Origin: Astropecten irregularis
Lineage: Eukaryota > Echinodermata > Asteroidea > Paxillosida > Astropectinidae
Reading direction: 5' to 3'
DNA length: 64,000 nucleotides
Assembly: GCA_963971285.1 (NCBI GenBank)
Contig: OZ020258.1
Span: forward strand, 4,526,001-4,590,000
Shown: piece after piece, positions 47,700-59,200 of the stretch
Numbering within the stretch: position 1 is the stretch's first letter
Layout: every line of letters begins with the position of its first letter
Program-made: the position numbers and the translations under genes
Notes under the pieces: generated by a model
Told to the model about the DNA's origin: nothing
Databases searched by the model: none
What the model saw: only the letters and a program-made list of their open reading frames with translations

Positions 47700-50600
47700 A
47701 AGTTACGTGGCAACTACCAGTGAGTTCAATGTTCGGCCATCTGAGGAAGGCTGCCCCCCCCCCCCACGAAGCTCCTCCCACCTTTTTGAAATTGCTTGGT
47801 CGAGCATGCTGTTGTTTCAATCAATTTTGTGGAAAGCATTTTGTATCATTTCTACTGCGGCTTGTTTTCAATCTTTCTGTCTACAGCAGCAGTAAAGTCA
47901 AAGCGCATGGTAGCTGTACGTCTTGAAAAGATGTCGCTGCGTGCGTTTCTTCTCATTTGGGGTAAGTCTTAACACAGAAAAGAATGACATGGTAGTGAGG
48001 CCGAGCACCGGAACACATGTTGCAACTGTTATTTCAAGAACTCTTTTAAACCTGAACAATTATGTCATAATGTTTTTTTTTTTTGCAGATATTAGTACGC
48101 GCCTTTCTACGGTGTCTGTTTTTATACTCCACAATTTTTAGGCTTTGATGCTTATAATCTTAGTTATTTATTGTATTTTGGTGACAGCTATCGGTACGAG
48201 TGAAACACTGGCCAAAATCTGTTACGTAGGCAATGAGCCTGACCAGAGCGGGAAGATGCGATGGGTTCTGCCGGACCGCGACCCGTGTAGCTGCACCGAG
48301 ATACGGCCGGGCGGACTCCTGCCCAGTTACATGGACTCGTCCCAGCTTATGTCCGTTACCACTGATGATCCGCAGAAGATCATTGAGCTGCTGGGTTGTC
48401 CAAATGGTGAGTTGGAATTCATTGATTCAGGGGGTCATGCTTTGAGAAAAAGGATTTTTACTTCGCTTGGCTTGGGAGGCCTTGGGTTGGTTTTGGCTTA
48501 TTTTCCAAATGATGATTCAAGAATTATTTTTCCTGTTTGCTTGTTTGATAGCACCAGTGCGTGAGGTTGTATGTGAGGGCAGCTGGCTCACCATCGCCTG
48601 TGACCGCAACAAGGTGATTGATGTAAAGTGGGCACTCTACGGTCGAGAAAGCGGACCCCTCGTCTGCCTGCAAAATTTAGGGCAGGAACGAGCCAGGCCT
48701 TGTGGCGATGAGACCCGTTCACTCACCATGGTAAAGGCAGGATGTCAGGGAGAGCAGAGCTGTTCCTTCATGGTTGGCAACATCTTCTACGGTAGTGATT
48801 CGTGTCCGGGAATTCCTAAGTACCTCGCCGTCCGCTATGCCTGCTTGTAGATGCAGTCCATTGGAAAGACACGAAGGATGCGTCGAGCACGGTGACAAAC
48901 AGAGAAGGAAACCACCAACAGCGAAGAAAAAAACGTAGAAATTAGAACGAATAAATAAAATAAATACAAAATTGAAAATGAAAATGAAACGTTGGCGTAC
49001 ATGCCTACAAATATAACTTAGTTTTGTTTGCGTACCGTCACAGCACATCAGACACACACCCATACCGGGTCAAGTTGTGCCAATTTTCTACTTGACATTC
49101 ACAGACGTCATCATGAGTTTCGTTGCCACATGTGGTGACGATTAACCCTTTTAATTCTTAAAAAAACACTAAACACACACACATTTAAATGGAATCTGCA
49201 AAAACAGATAACTCCATTTATGAAAAATTAACTTAATCGTGCTTTTCATTTTAGTATCAATGGAAACCGCATACGTTTGAACATATAAAACTTATTAATT
49301 TATTGCAAATTTACCAAGTACAGAAAATGAAAAAAATAAAGAATGTATTGGTGTATCCTTCAATAAAAAACTTGAAGCATCCGTGATGATAATGTACATT
49401 AATTTTTCAAAAAAGGAGTTATCTGTTTTTGCAAATGAACTGTTCGTATTCTCCCTACACCGCTTCATTTGTATCATTGAAAGCTTGTATATGCAGATAA
49501 TAGTTTTGGTTCACGGAATTTAGTGAGTTTAAGCTGTAAGCATTGCTTAAAAAAAAAAATAATAATTGAGGAATATCAGTGATCCAACTCTGTCGTCACC
49601 TTTCCAAAAGTAAAACTAAAATTAAAACAAATTCGTTAGCAAACTACTTCATAATAGACCTTTCTTTTATTAACAAACACTGGTTGGCATGGCGGCCAAT
49701 GTTCCAAATCATTACGTCTTCTTGACAGACGGCGTGACCAACTTCAACGTTTTTGTAAACTTTCCATACCTGTACAAAATACATACCAGCATTGCTTGTG
49801 TTGTTTCCATTACATTCAGCAATATCTGTTAATGTTTATGATACGTTGTGTACACATTGGTTAAAATATGTGGGTATTTTTTTATGCCTGGCTTTGATGG
49901 CTCGCCATAGTTTCCGCCATGCTGGTTGGCAAAAACTCGGGCTGTGACGTTGCAAAAGAAAGGTCTAAATAATGCTTTTCTCTCAAAAACATGACCAAAA
50001 TATTATTGTCAATAAACTCTCTGCGAGAATAGTGAAACTATTTTTTTTTTCTCGCGGGAATAAAATGCATGTTAAAAATACCAAACAAGTTGAATATATT
50101 TCCCATTTTGTACGCAAATAATTATATCAGATAATGGTCACTGAATGAGAGGTAAACTTGCATGCCAAAATTCTCGTCACTTTTCCGTTTTTAAATTATA
50201 TTTTAGAATATATTTCAATTATATTTCACTGAATTCGACTGAGTGATGATTCATGGCAGCAGGGCGACAATAATTTCGTGTCTCCCTTACATATTTTTTT
50301 TTTCAACGAAAACTAGAAAGAATTTTAGTGTCGAATTTTTTTTTCTGGAATCCTCGTATAGTCCAAAACCTTTGTCTATAAAGATTGCTTCAGCTGGGTT
50401 TCCTTATATACATGGGAATGTTTATGCACAATATCACTCTATGGGTTTGCCCCCCTTTAAATTTTGCGGAATCCATAGAAATTATTAGGATCCTATATTT
50501 TTTCCACTTGGCGGGAAAATAAAATACTACAGATTTATATTGAAGTAAATCGTCACACCTTGGAAAAACGTTAATCACTGCGTAATTTCACCTTAGTTCT

Positions 50601-50870
50601 TGGCAATTATTTTCTTTCTTTATTAAAAACAAAATTATTATGAATTATTTTTAACACGCGATACACTCGATGTTGTTTGTATTCTTTAGTTTCTTTTAGT
50701 GGAGATGGTGTTTCCATGCCAACAATCTATTTCCTCTGCAGTTTTGATCAATAAAGCGTTTACGTACGTTGACTGTATATGTTGTCAAGATGTCCATGGG
50801 CAGAATTTCTTTCCATTGCATTGATAAACATTTCCGCGTGACATAATTATGGTGCTGATATGTACGCCGT
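47700..50870. repeat. Segmental duplication block C, copy 2 (gene 6)
   Basis: Paralogue of 43828-47570, carrying the intact gene 6. Landmarks GTGGCAACTACCAGTGAGTT (start) and GATGGTGTTTCCATGCCAAC (near end). From 48851 to 51120 no other gene was recognised. Confidence 0.75.
47931..48850 (+). CDS. SUEL/galactose-binding lectin-domain secreted protein (gene 6)
   Basis: Exons 47931-47961 (MSLRAFLLIW; an in-frame upstream ATG at 47907 would add eight residues, but the other genes support this start), 48188-48406 and 48552-48850 (stop TAG); 182 residues. The N-terminal 4-Cys module has CYVGNEPDQSG, PCSCTEIRPGG and LLGC but lacks ten codons present in genes 1, 4 and 5 (between RPGG and the LPxY motif). 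The lectin domain has eight Cys, YGR and KYLAVRYAC, but the usual DPC motif reads DSC (SDSCPG). Since YGR and DPC mark the sugar site in this family, binding could be changed. AATAAA at 48950-48955 may be the poly(A) signal. It is the intact partner of gene 5 in block C. Confidence 0.92.
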
Positions 50871-51124
50871 GCTTGACGTCATGATAAACAACTAAATGAA
50901 AAATAATGAATAGAATACTGAATTGACTGGTTGGTTAAAAATATACAGTGTACCAGTTGAGAACAAAAAGGACCGAGCAAGATATTCATGCAAAATAGGC
51001 CGCCAAAATTGTTTCGATTTTTCCAAAAATGAATCACAATTAAACCCCGTCTAATCCTTTACCACCACCCTCCACCCCCGCAAACATCTACAAAAACGGT
51101 GACTGAATTTCATGCTTAGTCTAA

Positions 51125-51590
51125 AGCTCTAATCGGAACCCGAACCCCAACATGAACCTGACCCGAACCCGAACCCGGCGCCGACCTCAACCTGACCCGA
51201 ACTCTAACAACGAACCCTAACAGCGAATCCGAACCTGACCCGAACTGTAACAACGAACCCCCAACCCCAATCCGAACTACAACCCCGAATCCGAACTGGA
51301 ACCCGAACCTGACCCGAACCCTAACACCAAAACTGACCCGAACTCTAACCAAGAATCCCAACTGAAACCCGTACCATTATATACCCCAACCCCGAAATCT
51401 TACCGCGAAATTCAACCCGAACCCGAACCACAACCCCGAACACGAACCTGACCCGAACTCTATAACCATTAACCGAAACCCCCACTCAAACCCCAAACCC
51501 GAACCCTAACCCCGAACCTGACCCGAACCTGAACCCGGAACCCTAACCCCGAACCTGACCCTAGCCTTAACCCTCTAGTACATTCCCGTA
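51125..51590. repeat. Degenerate telomere-like array (CCCGAA/CCCTAA)
   Basis: About 460 bp of AACCCGAACCCGAACC-like hexamers mixed with CCCTAA, CCTGAC and CCCCGAA variants, C-rich on the + strand. Resembles decayed TTAGGG-type telomere DNA with TCGGGT variants. Open frames across it are artefacts. Confidence 0.8.
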
Positions 51591-51727
51591 TATTGCAGAG
51601 TTAACACAGTTATGCATTTCCTTATTCAGTGACACGTGGTTTAATTCTTACGTTCTTGTTCCGTTTATTCATAGAGGAAGGCGAAACACGGTTTCCTTAG
51701 TCAATGGTTTCGGTCCCTATTCTGCCT

Positions 51728-52685
51728 AGACTTGGGGCCAAGTCTTTCTTAGTCCGCGCGGTGATTGTCTCTTTTTTTTCCCGCAACTCTCGCGAAACCG
51801 CGCGAGGCTCATGGCTACGGCGAGAGATAAGCTCTCGGCCTGGGACCACTCAAAAAGAAAGACTTGGGAAACCTGTTTTAGACGCATATTCATTTATTCA
51901 CGTATGGGCGTGCTTTGCATTACGGTTGCCGTAGAGACGGCCGTTAAGACGAGTCCATTTTATTTGAGGGTGGGAACAATTTCAAATAAGGCAGCAGTTG
52001 TGTACTTACTACTTACATTGGACAGCATTTTCAAATTATGGTTTATGTTCAATTACTTCATAAGTTGAATGATTTAATAAATCATTTTGTATTAAGCTGG
52101 AACTTAATCTATTAGTTTAACATACGTGCATTAGTTCATGGAAATGAATAATACCCACGGTAAATGTCAACAATTTGTTTAGCAAGTGTGTAGGTTAAAA
52201 TTTAGCTGATGTACGTAGGTCTACACTATAGCTACAGTTAGTAAGACGGACTTATAAGATATTCCTATTATGCACAAAGAAGATAAAAACAAACATGCAC
52301 ATAATTAATTTCACGACCCACGAGTTAAAAGTCTCATTATCAAGGGCACACTGCAGCTATAGCTAGATACGTGCGACGGCTGTGGTTGTGTAATTCAGCG
52401 TGAATCAGCTCTGTGTACACGTGCAGGATGTAGCGTAGGCCTATATAATGAATATTCATATATTTAATAAAGATTGGCCAATCAGACACGTCCGTACGAT
52501 TTCGGCTAAAGAGCCAATAGGCCGTGCACAAAGGGAAAACAGGTTTCCCAAGTCTTTCTTTTTGAGTGGTCCCAGGCCGAGAGCTAATCTCTCCCCGTAG
52601 CCATGAGTCTCGCGCGGTTTCGCGAGAGTTGCGCGGAAAAAAAGAGACAATCACCGCGCGGACTAAAAAGACTTGGCCCCAAGTC
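51728..52685. mobile_element. Two ~150-bp elements in opposite orientation
   Basis: 51728-51879 and 52536-52685 are reverse complements. Landmarks are AGACTTGGGGCCAAGTCTTT, GCGCGGTGATTGTCTC, CTCTCGCGAAACCGCGCGAG and AAGAAAGACTTGGG. Each copy has its own short inverted ends (CCAAGTCTTTCTT). Either two MITE insertions or the long arms of one element of about 960 bp with unique middle. Confidence 0.65.
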
Positions 52686-53144
52686 TATATTCTGCCTTGC
52701 GCACTCCATTTCAAGCTCCAGATGAAACTTAAACAAAATCTCATCAGTACGGTTTTTTACCGTTTTGGTCACCGTTTGGTGTCATTTTAATCTACAAGAA
52801 GTCCCCAACTATCGTGAATGTCTGTCAGTGAGGAAAGGAAATACTTCCACAATCTAATTGTGTTATAATGTGTGAAACGCTCTATTTCTCGATCATTTAA
52901 ACTAATAGTAGCTTAATTGGGCAGCCGATCCTTCGGTATCGGAAAAAAAGTAATCGAGCAAACTTGGACCGGAATGAGAGTCGATTCCGATCATTGTGAA
53001 AAGGAATCAGTTCATTGCAGTCGATTCCCGATGTCTTTAATATGTGCACTGTGTATATAATATGCTTCCCCATACCATGCACTAACGCCGTACGTAACTC
53101 CACAGTTATTTGCTGGTCGGTGGACATGTGCTAATACCATGCAG

Positions 53145-53150
53145 TATAAA
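53145..53150 (+). promoter_or_regulatory. Possible TATA box of FAXDC2 gene
   Basis: TATAAA lies 63-68 bp before the ATG at 53213, which would put transcription start near 53175. Position fits a short 5' UTR; no other support. Confidence 0.4.
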
Positions 53151-53212
53151 GAAGTTCTCGTAGTCTGACTGTTGAACCGTGTAATCCGTGCATTTGATTC
53201 GCTCTCGTAAAT

Positions 53213-56200
53213 ATGGCGTCGACGGCATACAGCGAATGTAACTGCAACAACACTGCTGCTGGCAGTTGTCTCATTCACGTCAATGGGTCGCCCAGTGCTT
53301 GTGTAAAGCCGCACCTTACTTACAACACAAATACTGCTACAACAGGCAGCGGAGTTACACGATCGTTTCAGGTAAGTTTCTTTTGTATAGGCCTACTTCA
53401 TTATTTTGTACATGTTCAACATTATTCTGGTTAAAGGAATCATATGCGTAGGATTCCCTACTTATACTTTACTTTAGGTTCCATGCTTGAAGTTATGGTG
53501 GCCCTGATATAATTATCATGGTTAGCATGATAAAGCTCAACATCAGATCATGGATCGAGGAACTTATGAATGTCCTCCTCCCATAGTCCTAGCTCCTAGC
53601 TCGATCCTTGTACGGTCAGATCATAGATATAATAATATAGCCATTATTAGCCTGACTATATTATAGAGTCAGACAAATAATGGCTACATAACATAATAGG
53701 CCTATAGCTACATGTACATGGTGTACATCCACCTTCAGTCGCACACTTGAAGACGATATCAACGACGATTTTTATATTCGCAATATGTTCAGCCCAAAAC
53801 ATGTAAATCAATAAATGTTTATGTTTATCGAGCCTTTATACAGACCAAGGGCCTTATGTGAAAAAATGGCTACTGCTGCGGATTCGAAGTGTATCATTGT
53901 ATAGGCCAAAACCGGGAAAGAATTCCACATGATGACCATTACGGATAAAGGATTATATCCTCCAAGAGTTAACTTATTGGATACAAATTATGATGAACTT
54001 CAATCTCATGTGTGGAAAACCTGGGTAGCATATCTGAAAAGTGAGTTTTACAGGTTTTTTACCTACAAATTGTACACTTATGGGCCCTTTTCCAAACCTC
54101 GGCTCCGGCTCAGGCTCCGGCTTCGGCACTATCATCCATATGCTGGAAATGTACGGTAGGTTGTGGCTTTTCATTGAAGCTGGAGCTCTGTCTTCTTGTT
54201 AAAATTAGAGTATCTACTTCCAAGCCATAGCCAAAAGATGATATTTTGATACCCTTTATTTTATAATGGTTTCAAGAAATGGAGCTGGAGCCGGAGCCTG
54301 AGCCGGAGCCGAGGTTTGAAAAGGGCCCCAATATAGCGGCAGCCATCTTTCTCAAAACGCCCTCTGTTGGTTCCATACAGTTGTGCACAAATTATGGTCA
54401 TCGGTGGAATTCTTTCCGCCAAAACAAACTGAAAATTTCACTTTTCAGATATGCTATACCCCAGTGTTATACACCTGATATTGAAGTTCATTATGACTTG
54501 CATCCAGTAGGTCAAGGAGGAAAAAACCCTTTTCCCGCAAAGGTCATTGTTATTCCTTCCATTATGATGCATTGGGCCTATCGTAAAAGCCGTGGGATAT
54601 ACGATGGGTTATCTTCTTTAACTCGAATTACGATCGATCGTACGGTTTCGTGAAATCGACCCAGGTCATGTAATATTTTACACACAAAAAAAACATTCAT
54701 AATACGATTGGAATGGTTTTGCTCAAGATTCCGAAAAAAAAACACCCTGGTCACAAATTCTAAGTACCACCGAATTTTAATGGTTTTAAAAATAAGTCAC
54801 AACTTCCTGCTATAAAACGTGGGCTTATGTCTTTTACATTCCTAGGCTATTGAAAGCGGAAATATGAATTACTTCTATAGGGGTCAAAGTATGACAAGAC
54901 TATATAAACACAAATCGTGTTTAGCGTGTACTTCATGCTGACAACCGAACATGCCGGCATAGGGCACGTTATACAGGCAAACAACATAAGAGCCTCTTCA
55001 GGGTCCAACGGCACATCTCATGATATAGCCTGATAAGTGATTATTAATTTAGAAGTAACGTCACGAGACATAATTTATACTCTTTTTTGAGTTGGGTGGC
55101 TCTGAAAAAAAGCCGGTTAAGTTCGACGTTCCGGCCAGTAAATACACAGCCGTCTTCAGGAGAAGGCTGCAAAAATCAATATCTTATGTATAGGCCTAAT
55201 GACCACGTACACCTCATTGTTGCTACAACCTTAAAGGTAGTATCATACTTTGGTTTTTGTCAAAGAAATACAGATTCGTGGGCAAAAATATCAAGACAGA
55301 TACAGTAAAAGTACATGTAATCTGTGAAAAATTCAATCCCATACGGTGCCCACTTTTTGAGAAAACAGTGAAAAACGGCCACAGTATTTCTTAACTCTTT
55401 CTTTTGTTTATTTTTGATCTTTTAAAAGATCAAAAAGATTTTTGGTCGTTGTTTTTACTAATTTCTGGATAAATATACCATTTCAGGCGAAAACGTTTTA
55501 ACGGTATTTTTCTACCACCACCATCTGCATACCCTGTAAGTTATACGTAAATTGTGAACATTTCTGTTTTGGTTCCTTACCCAAGTATGATACTACCTTT
55601 ATTTGCGTTATTATGTGTAAGTTCGTGGAAGGACTGGAAACTAGTCCAGAGTAGACATAGACGGTCGATGACCTTTGTTGGCTGAATATCGATTTATTAC
55701 AACTGTGTATAACGACATTTTTATCTCAATCTGATATTGCGAGATCGCGGCGAAGGTCATAAAGTGTAAGTGGCGTTACTGTATGCTGCTGGCACGTTCC
55801 GAGCGTGGTGAATACATTATAGGCATACAAACAGGTGACACGTCCTTGTTGTCTCCCTATGAACCCATAGTTTGTGAATTTACTGTTGTTTTGTTCGGTA
55901 AATCCACTGTGCATTCATAGGCCGATGACATATGATAGATATAACTATTGACGTCTTTGAATGGAAACTGGCATAATAATAGGTCATGCGAGGAAAACTC
56001 AGGCTTTTACCAACACACAACGACGCTACCGATCATGCAAGTATTAGTCATAGTCAGATTCACTCTAGATTTAGGCGAATCTTCAATGGAGTGCGAGCTG
56101 GTGCTTATTATTATTATTATTATTTATTTCTGGTAATGACACCAAGGATTCCTCAAAAGTGACCAAGGCACTGTAGCTCGAAAGCCTGATGAAACCTGTT

Positions 56201-59200
56201 ATGGAAAGATGATGAGAAGAAGATACAGTTTTAGAGGTGGGAGGAAAACCCCAGAGTAATATTCTGGGTAAAACCCACGGAATATCAGGCAGGGACTGAA
56301 AACCCAATCCACTTGTGAACTGAGCCGGACCCGGTCCACAGAGGTGAAAGGCGAGGAAAGAACCGCTTCGCCAACCTGACTCCTTTATAGGGTGTGATAG
56401 AGGGCTTCAGATTACACAGCTAGGTGTCCATTATTGATACTCCATCAAGAACTGGATGGAGAGAGGAGCTGCAGCTGAACAAAAGATCATCCAAAGACTA
56501 GACTGTATCAATAGATTATTAAATAGGGACTCTGGTTTTTTTTTGTCACACTACATCCGTGAGGACGAGGACCGCGAGGCTCGAGGACGAGGATGAGGCT
56601 CGTCTGAGGACGACCTAGAGAGAGGGGGAGAGACATCCGTGACTCATCATTACCTTTCAATAGACCACAGACTGGCCCCCCATATATATACCTTGCCTGA
56701 TGATGCCACTTCATCTGATGAAGTAGTTGTTGCTACGAAAGTTCATGCACATTTTATAGTCAATAATTAAAGTGCTACTTGTAATTTTTTATTTTATACG
56801 ATACTGCCTAGTTACGAACTTTTATTTTAGCGATTTTTTTTTCTTTTTCGTTGTTTGTTTCAAGACCGATAACAATGGAAGCATGATGGGCAGTATCAAG
56901 ATGTTGATTGTCATGACGACCAGTATTCTGATAGTCGTCCTCGCCGCCAAAAACACGCTGATGTGGCTCCTGCATCAGTTCCTGAGAGTCAGTGGGAGTT
57001 TCTGGACCACGCAATACGAGTTCGTCTATGATTTATTTGGCGGTGACGAGTTCTTGATCGCTTCGTTGGGTAAGTACAGTAACAGTATATTGCTAAAATA
57101 CTGCAATCGAAGCAGTGCAATCGAGTCGAGGCTTGTTCAAAAATAGTCTGGTCCCCGTTTTCTTTTTTAGAATTGGTGTTGTCTTTTTGCGATGGGCATT
57201 CAAGGAAGTTTACACTGCATGGATGCACCATGAATAAGGCATGTACAGTGCCTTCCTGGCGTGGGTTTCCGTGGGTTTTACAGTCACTTCGCCCATTTTC
57301 CACTTCGCCCACGCGTCATTTCGCCCATTCACCACTTCGCCCACTGTAGGCCCTACACCCTTTCGCAGAAAGGCGTCCCTTGTCATTTTGCCTTAACCGT
57401 CCCTCTGCGACGCGACAGGCAACAGTCACCTTCCGTTGAACAAATTCCTCCGGCCCGCCGACTATGTCGGTCCTGTCCAAGGGTTCATCTTTTTAGAGTA
57501 CATGTAGGCTACATGTATTCCTTTTTTTTTTTATTCCCGAAGACTTTTTGTGATATCTGTTAATAGAGCGACGGTGCAGTATTCCTGGGTCGCTGTTGCA
57601 TGATTCGAATCCCGCTCGAGTCAATTCGTCTTTGTTTAGTCACTTTTAATTTTATACCTAGAATGCCGCACGCACAGCACCCTGAAAACGCATCAACATT
57701 TTCCGCCGAATTTCATAACAAACGACACAAACGTTCAACGAGATTTGTCACAACCCACCTCCTAAAAACTGTTCAACCTTTTATTGAGTGGCAGTATATT
57801 ATTTAGAGAAAGAAAAAAAAAACGTCACTGAATGTATAGTTTTTCTATGTTGGAAATTGTGTCATCTTTACTAAGAAAATGCAACCACCTACCTTTGTCA
57901 TGTGCTTGTGGTGATAGGCATGACAAGTTACCCTTCTGACGCAGTTGGTTTATTTTGCAGGATCCTTCGTGGTGTCGATAGCGGTGTACTGGGTTCTAGC
58001 GTCCGTACCTCTCTTTGTTGATGCGACAGGGAAGCCATATTGGTTCCACCAGTACAAAATACAGCAGGATAAGAACATACCGGTAAGGGTTGATGCAGAA
58101 CCAATTAAGCCTCCGTAACTGAGATATCCTGAGTAAGACTTGAAGCTATGCATGGTTGAAGTACTAAAAGAAGGTAGGTTTGCGGTGACACCATGTAATC
58201 TCTTCTGTGACAGTGTGTGGTTCAGAGAAGAACCGTTGGTATAATCTCGACGTTCCGAACAGTCTGTTCTGTTCGTCATCAGGAGAGCGACTCTGAAGAG
58301 TGACAGTCACTCTCCTGAGGACGAACAGAGCAGACTGTTCGGAACGTCGAGATAATACCACCGGTTCTTTTCAGAACCACACATTCTCACAGAAGAGATT
58401 ACATGGTGTCACCGCAAACCTACCTTCTTTTTGTGATATCCTGACCATGAAGGCCACACTTATAGACCTGGTTTCCTGTGGCACATGACTGTGAGGGAGA
58501 CCTCGATATGGATCTGTAGGCGTAAACAAGGAATTTTAAAACACATCTTAGTATGGGCCTTTACGAACTAGCTTGAGGCTAGGCATGGGATTTATTTCAC
58601 GAATGCCATTTTGAAGCCCACAAAATGAAACGAAGGGATTGGGCCACATGATGAAGCTGGAGAAAGGCTCCAGCTTCGCCGAGTATCTCAAGCCCTTCAT
58701 TTCATTTAGGACACAGAAATGGCAGTAGAAAAATAAATCCCAAGCCTAGCCTCATTTCGTATCAAAGTCTCGATTAAGGGGCACTTTTGATATGCGTATT
58801 AGGGGTGGATGTCACCAAACTCATTGTATAGCTTATTATCAATCATAGGACTTATTGCCCCGATGTATTGCATCCCTATGTATGATACGATGGGTTTTCC
58901 TTTGTTACTCGAGTTGCGAACGATCGTATGGCTTCGTGAAATCGACCCCATTATGCATAATCATGTGTAAACCGTCCTTACCTGAAGTGAACTATCCGGA
59001 AGTTCCACATAATTTCTCCCGTTCCTTAATATCCTTTGCCTTTTCTTGCTTGAGTTCTCTTCTATTCTCACGTCAGCTGTGAAAAAGAAAGAAGAATGTT
59101 CAGAAATGTTTTAATGCAACTTGTCTTCTTCAGGCCGTGTTGTTCGGTTTTCGTAATCAAAAGGTCTGAATATTTTTTTCGGAGGTGGACAAACTTGTCA

